Shown here: positions 26,827 through 36,359 of the stretch, piece by piece | How positions within the stretch are numbered: position 1 is the first letter of the stretch | Layout of the letters: each line of letters begins with the position of its first letter | Source: Haemophilus sp. C1 | Lineage (GTDB): Bacteria; Pseudomonadota; Gammaproteobacteria; Enterobacterales; Pasteurellaceae | Assembly (NCBI RefSeq): GCF_001276515.1 | Contig: NZ_LDVZ01000018.1 | Location: 1 to 41,158 of the forward strand | Direction of reading: 5' to 3' | DNA: 41,158 nucleotides | Position numbers and translations under genes: made by a program | Notes under the pieces: model-generated | The model's database searches: none | The model's input: the letters and a program-made list of their open reading frames with translations, nothing else | Told to the model about the DNA's origin: nothing

Positions 26827-27474
26827 TTATTTTGCACAATTGCAGTGTGCTGTTTTTTGTTCAAAACGTTCTGCAACGAAATCCCAGTTTACTACGTTCC
26901 AGAATTCTTTAATGTAGTCTGGACGACGGTTTTGGAATTTTAAGTAGTAAGCGTGTTCCCAAACGTCTAAACCTAAAAGTGGGAAACCTTCACAACCAGC
27001 CACTTCTTTACCCATTAATGGGGTATCCTGGTTTGCTGTTGATACCACGGCTAATTTACCTTCAGCAGTTAATACTAACCACGCCCAACCTGAACCGAAA
27101 CGAGTTGCTGCTGCTTTTTCAAATTCTGCTTTAAATGCATCTACAGAACCGAAATCACGTTCGATAGCATCTTTTAATGCGCCCTGTAAGGTGGTGCCTT
27201 TTTTCAAACCTTTCCAGAATAAGCTGTGGTTTGCATGACCGCCTGCGTTATTGCGTAATACGCCGCGTTTTTCTGCAGGGATTTTGTCAAGGTTAGAAAC
27301 TAATTGACCCGGGCACATTTCCACTAATTCAGCCGGTAAACCTTCTAATGCCGCGTTTGCATTGTTTACGTACGCTTGGTGGTGTTTGCTGTGGTGGATT
27401 TCCATTGTTTGCGCATCGAAATGTGGTTCTAATGCATCGTAGGCGTAGCCTAATTCAGGTAGAGTGTAAGCCAT
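26827..27474 (-). CDS. sodA: manganese superoxide dismutase SodA
   Basis: The 215-aa cytoplasmic enzyme disproportionates superoxide. It begins [20 protein letters not shown]. Metal ligands are visible in [13 protein letters not shown] (first His), NHSLFWKGL (second His) and [19 protein letters not shown] (Asp and His). The residues GSGWAWLV and ANQDTPLM favour a Mn-type enzyme. The C-terminal NCAK extension has two Cys residues nearby. AGAAGGAA precedes the ATG. It is divergent from ccmA; an inverted repeat and an FNR-like box lie between them. Confidence 0.96.
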   Translation of the reverse strand: MAYTLPELGYAYDALEPHFDAQTMEIHHSKHHQAYVNNANAALEGLPAELVEMCPGQLVSNLDKIPAEKRGVLRNNAGGHANHSLFWKGLKKGTTLQGALKDAIERDFGSVDAFKAEFEKAAATRFGSGWAWLVLTAEGKLAVVSTANQDTPLMGKEVAGCEGFPLLGLDVWEHAYYLKFQNRRPDYIKEFWNVVNWDFVAERFEQKTAHCNCAK

Positions 27475-27513
27475 AATTTATTCCTTCTATGTAAAGACAA
27501 ATTTCGTTGAGGG

Positions 27514-27532
27514 TTTTGGTCTATAACCAAAA
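27514..27532. promoter_or_regulatory. inverted repeat in the sodA upstream region
   Basis: TTTTGGT (27514-27520), CTATA, ACCAAAA (27526-27532), 40 bases upstream of the sodA ATG. The size and symmetry fit a dimeric repressor site; the regulator is not identified. Confidence 0.35.
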
Positions 27533-27555
27533 TTGGGCAAATAATAGCAAAAATT

Positions 27556-27569
27556 TTGATTTAGATCAT
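27556..27569. promoter_or_regulatory. FNR-like box between sodA and ccmA
   Basis: TTGATTTAGATCAT matches the FNR consensus TTGAT-N4-ATCAA at 9 of 10 positions. Control of both an oxidative-stress gene and cytochrome c maturation by oxygen would make sense, but the match is by eye only. Confidence 0.4.
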
Positions 27570-27735
27570 TAAATGTTTTTCCTTTTGCATTAATAGACGA
27601 ATTTATTAAACCTTGTTTTAAATCAACAAACCTATCGATCTACGCCTAAAGAGTTATTTGTTTTGGGGGCTAAAATCTCGTCAAATATTTCTCTTGTGGT
27701 AGAATACCGCCACTTTTTATCTTCCCTTTGCAATT

Positions 27736-28374
27736 ATGTTTGAACCACACAAGTTATCTCTGCAAAATTTATCCTGCCAACGTGGTGAGCGCGTACTTTT
27801 TCGTGCTTTGACTTGCGATTTTAATAGCGGTGATTTTGTGCAAATTGAAGGGCATAACGGCATAGGTAAAACTAGTTTATTGCGTATTCTCGCGGGTTTG
27901 GCTCAACCTTTAGAAGGCGAAGTGTGGTGGGATTCCGAAGTAATTTCTAAACAACGTGAACAGTATCATCAGAATTTGCTTTATTTAGGTCATCTTTCGG
28001 GCGTAAAACCAGAGTTAACCGCATGGGAAAATTTGCAGTTTTATCAACGAATTAGTCAAGCTGAACAAAATACTGATATTTTGTGGGATTTGCTTGATAA
28101 AGTGGGATTGTTAGGTCGTGAAGATTTGCCCGCTGCACAACTTTCTGCTGGGCAACAAAAGCGTATCGCGTTAGGTCGCTTATGGCTGTCTCAAGCTCCC
28201 TTATGGATTTTAGATGAGCCCTTTACTGCGATTGATAAAAAAGGCGTGGAAATTCTAACCGCACTTTTTGATGAGCATGCTCAACGTGGAGGTATTGTGT
28301 TGTTGACCAGCCACCAAGAAGTGCCAAGTTCTCATCTGCAAAAATTGAATTTAGCGGCTTATAAAGCGGAATAA
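27736..28374 (+). CDS. ccmA: heme exporter ATPase CcmA
   Basis: The 212-aa ABC ATPase energises cytochrome c maturation with CcmB, CcmC and CcmD, allowing release of holo-CcmE. Walker A is [11 protein letters not shown] (about 39-49), the signature is [14 protein letters not shown] (about 136-149), and Walker B is [12 protein letters not shown], followed by a switch His in LLTSHQE. The start is ATG 27736. It ends four bases before ccmB and is the first gene of the ccm operon. Confidence 0.97.
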   Translation: MFEPHKLSLQNLSCQRGERVLFRALTCDFNSGDFVQIEGHNGIGKTSLLRILAGLAQPLEGEVWWDSEVISKQREQYHQNLLYLGHLSGVKPELTAWENLQFYQRISQAEQNTDILWDLLDKVGLLGREDLPAAQLSAGQQKRIALGRLWLSQAPLWILDEPFTAIDKKGVEILTALFDEHAQRGGIVLLTSHQEVPSSHLQKLNLAAYKAE

Positions 28375-28378
28375 CTTA

Positions 28379-29044
28379 ATGATTTTTTTAGAAATAATTA
28401 AACGCGAACTTCAAATTGCGATGCGCAAAAATGCGGAAATTTTAAATCCGCTATGGTTTTTTTTGCTTGTGATTACTTTGTTTCCGCTTGTTATTGGACC
28501 AGATCCAAAATTGCTTTCCCGTATCGCACCGGGTATCGCATGGGTAGCCGCATTACTTTCAGCATTGCTTTCTTTTGAACGTTTATTCCGTGATGATTTT
28601 ATTGATGGTTCTCTTGAACAATTAATGTTAACCGCACAGCCTTTGCCGATGACGGCTCTGGCTAAAGTCGTTGCACATTGGTTGCTCACTGGTTTGCCGC
28701 TTATTTTGCTATCACCTATTGCCGCTTTATTACTTTCTCTTGAGGTGAATATTTGGTGGGCATTGGTTTTGACATTGTTACTGGGCACCCCTGTATTAAG
28801 TTGTATTGGTGCAATTGGTGTGGCTTTAACGGTGGGATTGCGAAAAGGTGGCGTGTTGTTGAGTTTGCTTGTTGTTCCGTTGTTTATTCCTGTTTTAATT
28901 TTTGCTTCATCTGTATTAGAGGCAGCAGGCTTAAATGTGCCTTATGGGGGGCAACTGGCGATTTTAGGTGCCATGATGGTTGGTGCTGTAACGCTTTCGC
29001 CCTTTGCCATCGCAGCGGCACTGCGAATTAGTTTAGATAATTAA
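28379..29044 (+). CDS. ccmB: heme exporter membrane subunit CcmB
   Basis: The 221-aa polytopic protein is the permease paired with CcmA. About six TM segments are evident (at ~20-38, 45-63, 95-120, 122-150, 155-180, 190-215). FERLFRDDFIDGSLEQLMLT after the second segment is the conserved cytoplasmic loop that contacts the ATPase. The start is four bases after the ccmA stop. Confidence 0.96.
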   Translation: MIFLEIIKRELQIAMRKNAEILNPLWFFLLVITLFPLVIGPDPKLLSRIAPGIAWVAALLSALLSFERLFRDDFIDGSLEQLMLTAQPLPMTALAKVVAHWLLTGLPLILLSPIAALLLSLEVNIWWALVLTLLLGTPVLSCIGAIGVALTVGLRKGGVLLSLLVVPLFIPVLIFASSVLEAAGLNVPYGGQLAILGAMMVGAVTLSPFAIAAALRISLDN

Positions 29045-29104
29045 TTTCATTCCACCGTATAAAAGTGCGGTGGTTTTTCTCTTTAATTTTTAAGGAGCTT
29101 TTTT

Positions 29105-29845
29105 ATGTGGAAGTGGCTACATCCTTATGCAAAACCCGAAACTCAATATCGTATCTGCGGTAAATTGAGTCCGCTATTTGCATTTTTAACGCTTATTTTA
29201 CTCGGTGTCGGCATTGTATGGGGCTTAGCATTCGCTCCAGCAGATTATCAACAAGGTAATAGTTTCCGAATTATGTATGTGCATGTGCCGACAGCGATTT
29301 GGTCAATGGGTGTGTACGGTTCAATGGCGATTGCAGCTGTGGTTGCCCTTGTGTGGCAAATTAAGCAAGCTCATCTCGCAATGATTGCAATGGCGCCAAT
29401 TGGTGCATTGTTTACTTTCTTATCGCTTGTTACAGGCGCAATTTGGGGTAAACCAATGTGGGGCACTTGGTGGGTGTGGGATGCTCGTTTAACTGCAGAA
29501 TTGATTTTATTCTTTCTTTATCTTGGTATCTTAGCGCTTTATTCTGCTTTTTCAGATCGTAACGTAGGAGCAAAAGCTGCCGGGATTTTATGCATTACAA
29601 CGGTCGTGATTTTACCGATTATTCATTTTTCTGTGGAATGGTGGAACACGTTACATCAGGGTGCGAGTATCACTAAACTGGAAAAACCATCCATTGCAAT
29701 TCCAATGTTGGTTCCATTAATTTTGTGTATCTTCGGTTTTTTAACCTTGTATATTTGGCTCACTTTAGTTCGTTATCGCGTGGAATTATTGAAAGAAGAT
29801 GCGAAACGTCCTTGGGTTAAAGCATTGGCTCAAACACTGAAATAA
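29105..29845 (+). CDS. ccmC: heme transporter CcmC
   Basis: The 246-aa inner-membrane protein passes heme to CcmE in the periplasm. Six TM segments are seen, and the tryptophan-rich motif WGTWWVWDARLTAELILF lies at about residues 119-136, with heme-ligand histidines in MYVHVP (about 60) and IIHFSVEWWNTLHQ (about 177-190). AAGGAG precedes the ATG. A 60-base gap with an uptake signal separates it from ccmB. Confidence 0.97.
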   Translation: MWKWLHPYAKPETQYRICGKLSPLFAFLTLILLGVGIVWGLAFAPADYQQGNSFRIMYVHVPTAIWSMGVYGSMAIAAVVALVWQIKQAHLAMIAMAPIGALFTFLSLVTGAIWGKPMWGTWWVWDARLTAELILFFLYLGILALYSAFSDRNVGAKAAGILCITTVVILPIIHFSVEWWNTLHQGASITKLEKPSIAIPMLVPLILCIFGFLTLYIWLTLVRYRVELLKEDAKRPWVKALAQTLK

Positions 29846-29887
29846 AGTGCGGTTAGTTTTTTAGCGATTTTTTATAAGGAATATTTT

Positions 29888-30091
29888 ATGTTTTTCCAAA
29901 CTTGGAGTGATTTTTTTAATATGGGTGGCTACGGTTTTTACGTATGGTTATCCTATACAGTAAGTTTAGTGGCAGTTATTGCCTTAATTGTTCAAAGTGT
30001 AAAACAACGCAAGACAGTGTTACAAAATGTATTGCGTGAGCAACAACGCGAAGAACGTTTACAACAAGCAAATAAAGGGAACACACTATGA
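29888..30091 (+). CDS. ccmD: heme exporter subunit CcmD
   Basis: This small 67-aa protein has one TM segment (about 17-36, [20 protein letters not shown]) and a basic, Gln/Arg-rich cytosolic tail. CcmD is needed to release holo-CcmE from CcmC and the ABC complex. Its stop overlaps the ccmE start (ATGA). Confidence 0.93.
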   Translation: MFFQTWSDFFNMGGYGFYVWLSYTVSLVAVIALIVQSVKQRKTVLQNVLREQQREERLQQANKGNTL

Positions 30092-30609
30092 ATCCAAGAC
30101 GTAAATCCAGATTTAAATTAGTTATTTTTGTTGTGCTCGGCATTGCTATTGCAAGTGGATTGATGCTGTATGCGTTACGTCAAAATATCGACTTGTTTTA
30201 TACGCCATCTGAAGTGATCCAAGGTAAGGATAATAACCCGAATCAAAAACCTGATGTGGGACAGCGTATTCGTGTTGGCGGTATGGTGGTTGAAGGCACA
30301 GTAGTGCGTGATCCAAAAAGCTTAAAAGTGCGGTTTGATTTAAATGATATTGGCCCTGCGATCACTGTTGAATATGAAGGCATTTTGCCAGATCTTTTCC
30401 GTGAAGGACAAGGTATTGTGGCTCAAGGGGTATTAACTCAGCCAACCGTTTTAACCGCAACAGAAGTATTGGCTAAACACGACGAGAATTATGTGCCACC
30501 AGAATTAGGTGAAAAAATGCAAAAAGTGCATAAACCAATGGGTATTGGCGATGCAGATTTAAAAGGCGAAAGCACACGTGATCGTCAACAAAAAGAAGGC
30601 GCAAAATGA
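30088..30609 (+). CDS. ccmE: heme chaperone CcmE
   Basis: The 173-aa periplasmic-facing protein is held by an N-terminal TM (about 10-29, [20 protein letters not shown]). The OB-fold domain contains [13 protein letters not shown]. Heme is bound covalently by the His in [11 protein letters not shown] (about residue 130), with the conserved Tyr four residues later. The C-terminal tail is flexible and charged. It overlaps ccmD and ccmF by ATGA on both sides. Confidence 0.97.
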   Translation: MNPRRKSRFKLVIFVVLGIAIASGLMLYALRQNIDLFYTPSEVIQGKDNNPNQKPDVGQRIRVGGMVVEGTVVRDPKSLKVRFDLNDIGPAITVEYEGILPDLFREGQGIVAQGVLTQPTVLTATEVLAKHDENYVPPELGEKMQKVHKPMGIGDADLKGESTRDRQQKEGAK

Positions 30610-32552
30610 TTGCTGAATTAGGAAATTATGCGCTAGCTTTAAGTTTAGCCGTATCGCTTATGTTGGCGATTTTCCCTTTATGGGGGGCGGAAAAGGGTAA
30701 TGCACAATTAATGGCATTAGCTCGCCCAATGACTTATGGTTTATTTGCAAGTCTAAGTATCGCTTTTGCTGCATTATTTTATGTATTCGCAGTAAATGAT
30801 TTTAGTGTTCAGTATGTAGTGAATAACTCTAATACGGTTTTACCTATTTATTATCGTTTGTCTGCCGTATGGGGTTCTCATGAAGGTTCTTTATTACTGT
30901 GGATTTGGTTACTCGCCGTTTGGTCATCTGCCGTTGCTTTATTGAGTAAACATTTACCCCAAGAAGCGGTTGCTCGCGTGCTTGGTATTATGGGGATTAT
31001 TAGCGTAGGTTTTGTGTTGTTCGTCTTGTTCACTTCAAATCCTTTTACTCGTACTTTCCCAGATTTTCCAGTAGACGGAAAAGAGCTCAATCCAATGTTG
31101 CAAGATATAGGCTTGATTTTCCACCCTCCATTACTTTATATGGGCTATGTTGGTTTTTCTGTGGCATTTGCGTTTGCGATTGCATCCTTAATGACGGGAA
31201 AATTAGATTCAGCTTGGGCGCGTTGGTCACGTCCTTGGACGCTTGCTGCTTGGGTATTTTTAACTTTAGGTATCGTACTCGGTTCTTGGTGGGCTTATTA
31301 TGAGCTTGGCTGGGGTGGCTGGTGGTTCTGGGATCCAGTGGAAAACTCCTCGTTTATGCCTTGGCTTGCGGGAACAGCATTGATTCACTCTCTTTCTGTC
31401 ACAGAAAAACGCGGTTCTTTTAAAGCTTGGACAGTATTACTTGCGATTTTAGCCTTTTCACTTTGTTTACTCGGTACGTTCTTAGTTCGTTCTGGTATCT
31501 TAGTTTCAGTTCACGCATTTGCATCGGATCCAACTCGTGGTTTGTATATTTTGGCTTACCTCGTTGTGGTGATTGGTGGGTCACTAGCACTCTATGCGTA
31601 TAAAGGAAGTCAAATTCGTTCTCGCGATAATGCAGAACGCTATTCACGTGAAAGTATGTTGTTATTAAATAATATCTTATTAATGACCGCACTTTGCGTT
31701 GTATTCTTAGGAACGTTGTTACCACTTGTTCACAAACAACTTGGTTTAGGTTCTATTTCTATTGGTGCGCCATTCTTTGATCAAATGTTCTTAATCATTA
31801 TGACACCATTTGCATTATTGCTTGGTATTGGCCCTTTGGTGAAATGGCGTAGAGACCAATTTTCTGCAATTCGTACGCCTGTTGTTATCAGCGTATTTGT
31901 TATGGTGATTGCAGGTTTTGCGTTACCTTACTTCTTGCAAGATAAAATTACCGTGAGTTCGGTGCTTGGTTCAATGATGACCGTGATTATCGCGTTACTT
32001 GCGCTTTATGAATTGCAACAACGTGCGACGCATCGTGAACCATTCTTTGTGGGCGTACGCAAACTATCTCGTTCTCATTGGGGAATGATGTTAGCTCACT
32101 TAGGTGTAGCAATGACCGTATGGGGAATTGCATTTAGCCAAAACTTCAGCGTAGAACGTGATGTTCGAATGAAAGTCGGCGAGAGCGCACAAATTGGTCG
32201 TTACGATTTTAAATTTGCAGGTGTGACGGATGTTAATGGTCCAAATTACATTGGTGGAAAAGCTCAAATTGATATTTCGAAAGATGGGCAACCAGAGGCA
32301 AGTTTATTCGCAGAAAAACGTTTTTACACAGTAAGTCGGATGTCTATGACGGAAGCCGCTATTGCTGGTGGTTTAACTCGTGACCTTTATGTGGCTCTTG
32401 GCGAAAAACTTGAGGACAATTCTTGGGCGTTACGCTTATATTACAAGCCATTTATTCGCTGGATTTGGATTGGCGGTTTGTTTATGGCATTAGGTGGATT
32501 ATTGTGTATGTTCGATCGACGCTATCGGTTTAATGCATTGTTGAAGAAATAA
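30606..32552 (+). CDS. ccmF: cytochrome c heme lyase subunit CcmF
   Basis: This 648-aa polytopic protein has about 14 TM segments. The WWD motif [20 protein letters not shown] lies at about residues 236-255, with conserved heme-ligand histidines nearby ([27 protein letters not shown]). It acts with CcmH/CcmI to attach heme to apocytochrome CxxCH motifs. The large periplasmic domain before the last TM is present, so the protein is full length. It is followed by a hairpin-rich gap, not directly by dsbE. Confidence 0.97.
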   Translation: MIAELGNYALALSLAVSLMLAIFPLWGAEKGNAQLMALARPMTYGLFASLSIAFAALFYVFAVNDFSVQYVVNNSNTVLPIYYRLSAVWGSHEGSLLLWIWLLAVWSSAVALLSKHLPQEAVARVLGIMGIISVGFVLFVLFTSNPFTRTFPDFPVDGKELNPMLQDIGLIFHPPLLYMGYVGFSVAFAFAIASLMTGKLDSAWARWSRPWTLAAWVFLTLGIVLGSWWAYYELGWGGWWFWDPVENSSFMPWLAGTALIHSLSVTEKRGSFKAWTVLLAILAFSLCLLGTFLVRSGILVSVHAFASDPTRGLYILAYLVVVIGGSLALYAYKGSQIRSRDNAERYSRESMLLLNNILLMTALCVVFLGTLLPLVHKQLGLGSISIGAPFFDQMFLIIMTPFALLLGIGPLVKWRRDQFSAIRTPVVISVFVMVIAGFALPYFLQDKITVSSVLGSMMTVIIALLALYELQQRATHREPFFVGVRKLSRSHWGMMLAHLGVAMTVWGIAFSQNFSVERDVRMKVGESAQIGRYDFKFAGVTDVNGPNYIGGKAQIDISKDGQPEASLFAEKRFYTVSRMSMTEAAIAGGLTRDLYVALGEKLEDNSWALRLYYKPFIRWIWIGGLFMALGGLLCMFDRRYRFNALLKK

Positions 32553-32560
32553 TTTATACT

Positions 32561-32670
32561 GCCATGGGTAGGTATACTCATGGCTAATTGAAATGGTTCC
32601 CCTTTGGGGAATTTCAACTAGCCTCAAAGAGGCTACACTTTTACTAGCCTAGGGTATACTTACCCTAGGC
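32561..32670. repeat. 110-base four-hairpin element between ccmF and dsbE
   Basis: Four consecutive stem-loops fill the gap. H1 (32561-32584) is GCCATGGGTA / TACTCATGGC with one G-T pair. H2 (32588-32617) has TTGAAA, a bulge, TTCCCC, loop TTT, GGGGAA, TTTCAA. H3 (32619-32635) is TAGCCTC, AAA, GAGGCTA. H4 (32647-32670) is GCCTAGGGTA, TACT, TACCCTAGGC. H1 and H4 are both 24 nt and are related as inverted copies (18/24), so the whole looks like a small element with palindromic ends. It could attenuate dsbE-ccmH expression. Confidence 0.7.
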
Positions 32671-32694
32671 ACTAATTTTAAAGTGCGGTAAAAA

Positions 32695-33237
32695 ATGAAA
32701 AAAAAATTACTCGTTCCTCTTATTCTCTTTTTATCAATAACAATTGCTTTTTTAGTGCAATTAAAACGTAATGCACAAGGCGAAGATATTAAAGCGTTAG
32801 AGTCAGCTTTGGTTGGAAAGCCTGTGCCGGCAAAAAATTTGACGGAGCTTTTTGAAAATAAAGCTTACATGAATGAATTGTTTCAACAAGGTAAGCCAGT
32901 TTTGCTTAATGTGTGGGCGACTTGGTGTCCAACTTGTTATGCAGAACATCAATATTTAAACAAACTTGCTAAAGAGGGTGTGCGAATTATCGGTTTAGAT
33001 TATAAAGATGAATCCCCTAAAGCAATGAAGTGGTTAAAAGATCTTGGCAATCCTTATAAAGTTGTTTTAAAGGATGAAAAAGGTTCTTTCGGTTTGGATT
33101 TAGGGGTATATGGAGCACCAGAAATTTTCATTGTAGATGGAAAAGGCGTGATTCATTATCGTTATGCTGGAGATGTAAACGAGAAAGTTTGGACGCAGAC
33201 TTTAAAACCAATTTATGACAAACTTTCGGAGCAATAA
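32695..33237 (+). CDS. dsbE: thiol:disulfide reductase DsbE (CcmG)
   Basis: The 180-aa thioredoxin-fold protein keeps apocytochrome cysteines reduced in the periplasm. An N-terminal membrane anchor lies at about 3-22 (KLLVPLILFLSITIAFLVQL). The active site is WATWCPTCYAEH (about 74-85), and the cis-Pro region is GVYGAPEIFIVDGKG. The ribosome site is partly inside the uptake signal AAAGTGCGG just upstream. It ends two bases before ccmH. Confidence 0.96.
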   Translation: MKKKLLVPLILFLSITIAFLVQLKRNAQGEDIKALESALVGKPVPAKNLTELFENKAYMNELFQQGKPVLLNVWATWCPTCYAEHQYLNKLAKEGVRIIGLDYKDESPKAMKWLKDLGNPYKVVLKDEKGSFGLDLGVYGAPEIFIVDGKGVIHYRYAGDVNEKVWTQTLKPIYDKLSEQ

Positions 33238-33239
33238 TA

Positions 33240-33701
33240 ATGAAAAAAATATGGCTATTTTTGACCGCACTTTTGTTTAGCTCAGTGGCATTTTCAGCGA
33301 TTGATGCATTAAATTTTAGTTCTCCACAACAAGAGAGTGATTACCACCAATTAACACAATCTTTGCGTTGCCCTCAATGTCAAAATAACAATATTGCGGA
33401 TTCTAATGCGACTATCGCTGTGGATATGCGTGGCAAAGTATTTGAGCTTTTACAAGAAGGCAAATCGAAAAATGACGTAGTGGATTATATGGTGGCTCGC
33501 TACGGCAATTTTGTAACTTACGATCCACCTATGACAGCGAGCACATTAGTGCTATGGATTGCGCCATTATTGCTTGTTTTGTTAGGCGTGGTGTTTTTAT
33601 TAAGACGTAAACCAAAAGCTCAAAGTGCGGTGAAATCCCAAGATGTTTTAACTGATGAAGATAATGTGCGTTTGGCAGAATTATTAAACAAGGATAAATA
33701 G
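33240..33701 (+). CDS. ccmH: cytochrome c maturation protein CcmH (NrfF-like)
   Basis: The 153-aa protein has a signal peptide (to about SVAFSA), the redox motif LRCPQCQNNNIADSNA (about 41-56), a three-helix domain with VVDYMVARYGNFVTYDPP, and a C-terminal TM (about 100-121). It reduces apocytochrome cysteines and works with CcmF. It directly abuts the next gene, which supplies the TPR half found fused in E. coli CcmH. Confidence 0.95.
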   Translation: MKKIWLFLTALLFSSVAFSAIDALNFSSPQQESDYHQLTQSLRCPQCQNNNIADSNATIAVDMRGKVFELLQEGKSKNDVVDYMVARYGNFVTYDPPMTASTLVLWIAPLLLVLLGVVFLLRRKPKAQSAVKSQDVLTDEDNVRLAELLNKDK

Positions 33702-34619
33702 ATGAATTTTGCATTAATTTTTATATTAACCACTTTAGTTGTGGCGTTAATTTGTTTTTATCCTTTATTGCGTCAATTCAAAGCGAAACATGGGCAAAAA
33801 CGTGATGATTTAAATAAGGCGTTATATTTCTCACGCTTGGAAGAAATTGAGCAGGATAATTCCCAAGGTTTAGTTGAAAATGTTGAGCAACTCAAACAAG
33901 AATTACAGAAAACCTTGCTTGATGATGTGCCGAGCAAGGTTCAAGAGAACGTGGATTATTCTGGCAAATCTTATGGGAAAGTATGGTTTGTATCTGGCGT
34001 GTTAGCGCTAGGAATTATCGCGGGCTCTTCTTATTTTATGGTGGGTTCTTGGCAAGCTGAATTGATGTTAGAGCAAACTTATGCTAAATTGCCCTATTTC
34101 TTTGAACGAATGAAAGATGAAGATAAAAATCCATTTTCTGATGCAGAAATGCAGCAATTTTCTACCGCACTTCGTATAGATTTACAGAAAAATGCAAACG
34201 ATGCAAAAAAATGGTGGATGCTCGGTCAAATTGGAATGAACTTAGGTGATGCACGTTTAGCATTTGATAGCTATCAAAAGGCTAATAAACTCGAACCAGA
34301 TAATGTGCAATATAAATTAGGCTATGCTCGCATATTGATGTTTTCTGAAGACGCGACTGATAAACTTAAAGGTGGCGATTTATTGCGTCAAGTGATCCGT
34401 CAAGATCACACTAACATTGAAGCGTTAAGTCTGCTCGCATTCCGTTATTTTGAAACGGAAGATTATAAAATGGCAGCCGTGACTTGGGCGATGATGCTAC
34501 GCTTAATGCCGAAAGATGATGAGCGTGTGCCACTAATTGAAAAAAGTATCCGTGCCGCGCGTGATGCTTTAGAGGCTCAAAACGAAGAAAAATCAAAAAG
34601 TATCACTCCTGAAAAATAA
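33702..34619 (+). CDS. ccmI: CcmI / NrfG-like TPR protein
   Basis: This 305-aa protein has two N-terminal TM segments (about 3-21 and 95-114) and a cytosolic loop between them. The periplasmic TPR domain contains KKWWMLGQIGMNLGDARLAF (about 164-183), YQKANKLEPDNVQYKLGYAR and YKMAAVTWAMMLRLMPKDDE. It presents apocytochrome to the heme lyase. It starts at the base after the ccmH stop and is the last gene of the ccm operon. No strong terminator is seen after it. Confidence 0.92.
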   Translation: MNFALIFILTTLVVALICFYPLLRQFKAKHGQKRDDLNKALYFSRLEEIEQDNSQGLVENVEQLKQELQKTLLDDVPSKVQENVDYSGKSYGKVWFVSGVLALGIIAGSSYFMVGSWQAELMLEQTYAKLPYFFERMKDEDKNPFSDAEMQQFSTALRIDLQKNANDAKKWWMLGQIGMNLGDARLAFDSYQKANKLEPDNVQYKLGYARILMFSEDATDKLKGGDLLRQVIRQDHTNIEALSLLAFRYFETEDYKMAAVTWAMMLRLMPKDDERVPLIEKSIRAARDALEAQNEEKSKSITPEK

Positions 34620-34726
34620 CCTAGTATCATATAAGTCTTTTTGATATAGTTCGGTAATGCTATTAATTGGCAAATAGCTATTTTAATATTAGAAATTACT
34701 TTAAAGAACGTTAAGGAGAACTGGAG

Positions 34727-35257
34727 ATGAATTACAAAAATTGTATTTCTTTTTCTTTATTTTGTAGCATGCTGGTTAGTTTGTTTATACCGCATTTATC
34801 TATTGCTGAAGATACATCTAGTTCAGTAACTTATGTTGATGAAAAAGATAAGAAAGCCTTTAGCTCTGATATATCAAGTAATGATACTCAGAAATTGGGT
34901 CAAAGCATTGAGTTAAAAGTTTATAAAATTAATGAGATAAGTTCATCAGAAAGTGTTTTTGAGTCTCCAGCTGGTATTTGTCAAGGATTTAAAGTAAAAA
35001 TAGGTGTGGATTACACAAATTCAACTCACAATTATCTTTCACCAAATGATAAAAGTGAATATTACGGTAGTGTAACGGGTGCAACGATTTATAATCAAAA
35101 AGATCCTCAAAATTTAAGTTATGTGCCAGTTTATTCAATTACAGATAAAAATGTGTCTAAGCGTATTCAATCACAAGAAAATAAAAAACTAAAGGAAAAA
35201 GCAGCTAATTATGTATCAGAAGGTAGAGCTGTATTAACTGACGTAATTTGTAAATAG
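34727..35257 (+). CDS. secreted hypothetical protein
   Basis: The 176-aa protein has a signal peptide, CISFSLFCSMLVSLFIPHLS, with probable cleavage after SIAE or nearby. The mature part is polar and Ser/Asp/Asn-rich, with two well-separated Cys residues (ICQGF and the penultimate VICK) that could form a disulfide. I recognise no family. AAGGAGAACTGGAG lies upstream. It is followed eleven bases later by a lipoprotein gene, so the two probably act together in the envelope. Confidence 0.7.
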   Translation: MNYKNCISFSLFCSMLVSLFIPHLSIAEDTSSSVTYVDEKDKKAFSSDISSNDTQKLGQSIELKVYKINEISSSESVFESPAGICQGFKVKIGVDYTNSTHNYLSPNDKSEYYGSVTGATIYNQKDPQNLSYVPVYSITDKNVSKRIQSQENKKLKEKAANYVSEGRAVLTDVICK

Positions 35258-35268
35258 GATCATATTAA

Positions 35269-35565
35269 ATGAGAAAAATAGTTTTTGTAACTTGTGCAAG
35301 TTTAGGTTTAGTAGCATGCTCATCTCAGCCAGCACAAACTGGTAACGGTGTTTATGATATGAAGTCTGTGCAAGAATATAATGCTCGTGTAACAAGTGGT
35401 AATACGGTTACTCAGGCACAGAAAGATAAAGTGGCAAGTCAAGTTGATACTAACTTAAAATTGAATGCGAGTGATAATAAGGTTAGAACTCTAGTGAGAA
35501 GTTCGCTACCGGTTATCCCTGTAGTCCCAAGTGTTGGGTATCATTATAATTACCATCATTTTTGA
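35269..35565 (+). CDS. small lipoprotein
   Basis: The 98-aa protein begins MRKIVFVTCASLGLVACSSQ, a lipoprotein signal with lipobox LVAC (Cys 17). The mature part has a coiled helical segment (MKSVQEYNARVTSG) and ends in an aromatic/His-rich tail, YHYNYHHF, which could bind metal. The family is not recognised. It is probably co-transcribed with the secreted protein before it. Confidence 0.75.
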   Translation: MRKIVFVTCASLGLVACSSQPAQTGNGVYDMKSVQEYNARVTSGNTVTQAQKDKVASQVDTNLKLNASDNKVRTLVRSSLPVIPVVPSVGYHYNYHHF

Positions 35566-35642
35566 TAGAAAAACTAAAGCCTTGATAATTCAGCAACGAC
35601 AAAAAGGTTGGATTGTTAAATCAAGGCTAAGTTATGGGAACT

Positions 35643-35830
35643 ATAGGGCTAGTTCTCTTAGTTTAAACTGAATACGCTCATGATTGTAATAATGAATGTA
35701 TTCATGGATCATTTTTCGAGTTGCTCAAAAGCATCAAATTATTTTCTATCGTAAACCCCGTTTTTACCATCCAAAGAAGCTATTTATCATCGTATTATCT
35801 AGACAATTTCCTTTTCTTGACATACTTTTC
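35643..35830 (-). pseudogene. IS3/IS150-type transposase (orfB) C-terminal remnant
   Basis: The reading frame gives SRKGNCLDNTMINSFFG, in-frame stops, then MIHEYIHYYNHERIQFKLRE. These are the conserved C-terminal segments of IS150-group integrase-type transposases, where the usual glutamate in N-x-x-x-E-S-F-F-G has been lost to Asn. Confidence 0.7.
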
Positions 35831-36106
35831 AAATACTATTTTTCAACAGGATTTCTTGATAACTTCTTATTTGATATTGCAACCCTTGGGCAAAATGTAA
35901 AATAGGGTTTGCCCCTCAAGCTTTGCTACCATTTTCTACATATTTAAATTCACTTAGGCCTATTACCCATCTTTCATTAGTTCAACTCAGTCAGAATTTG
36001 TACGATTTATTGATTATATGGTCGATGATTTAGTTAAATTCTCACTATCAAAACTCTATGAGTTATTCTGTTTAGAGCAGTTTTAAACTCACTTTAAAAC
36101 AATTAG

Positions 36107-36274
36107 TTAAGAGGAATTTAAGTTAGTATCTAGGATAGCCCTAAATTGTCTAATCCGGTCTCTTAACATTGTGTCAGTAAAATGAAAATATTTCTTTGTG
36201 AGAAAAGGATTTTTACTGTGTTGAAGATAAAAATCGATCACTTGTTGTTTGACGGATTGGGTATATTTAATCAT
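36107..36274 (-). pseudogene. IS3/IS150-type orfA remnant
   Basis: The 55-codon frame starts MIKYTQSVKQQVIDFYLQHS, with an HTH-like start, continues TDTMLRDRIRQFRAILD, and stops at TAA 36107-36109. Normal orfA is about twice this size. Confidence 0.6.
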
Positions 36275-36359
36275 AAAAAATCTGCACCTTAATCAGTTAG
36301 TTGTTTCGTCCAACTTTTGGGTGCAGATTACAGGGCTTTATTCTTTCAATTAAAAGATA

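Larger units (their letters stand above)
35577..36332 (-). mobile_element. decayed IS3-family (IS150-group) element
   Basis: This 790-base gap between the lipoprotein gene and udp holds transposon remains on the minus strand. At the right end TGTAATCTGCACCC and AAAAGTTGGACG (reading left from 36332) resemble an IS150-type terminal repeat. A 55-codon orfA remnant (36107-36274) starts MIKYTQSVKQQVIDFY. Around 35830-35643 the orfB C-terminus is readable as SRKGNCLDNTMINSFFG and MIHEYIHYYNHERIQFKLRE, with internal stops. The left end near 35583 has a weak match to the terminal repeat, and AGCCTTGAT/ATCAAGGCT (35580-35588, 35617-35625) is an inverted pair. The element is about half normal size, so the middle is deleted or degraded beyond recognition. 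Confidence 0.75.

Noticed and set aside
31420..31725. 101-codon minus-strand frame inside ccmF
   Set aside because: Shadow of the strong ccmF frame; no ribosome site or recognisable domain.
35696..35905. 69-codon + strand frame in the IS region
   Set aside because: Antisense to recognisable transposase remnants, no ribosome site.
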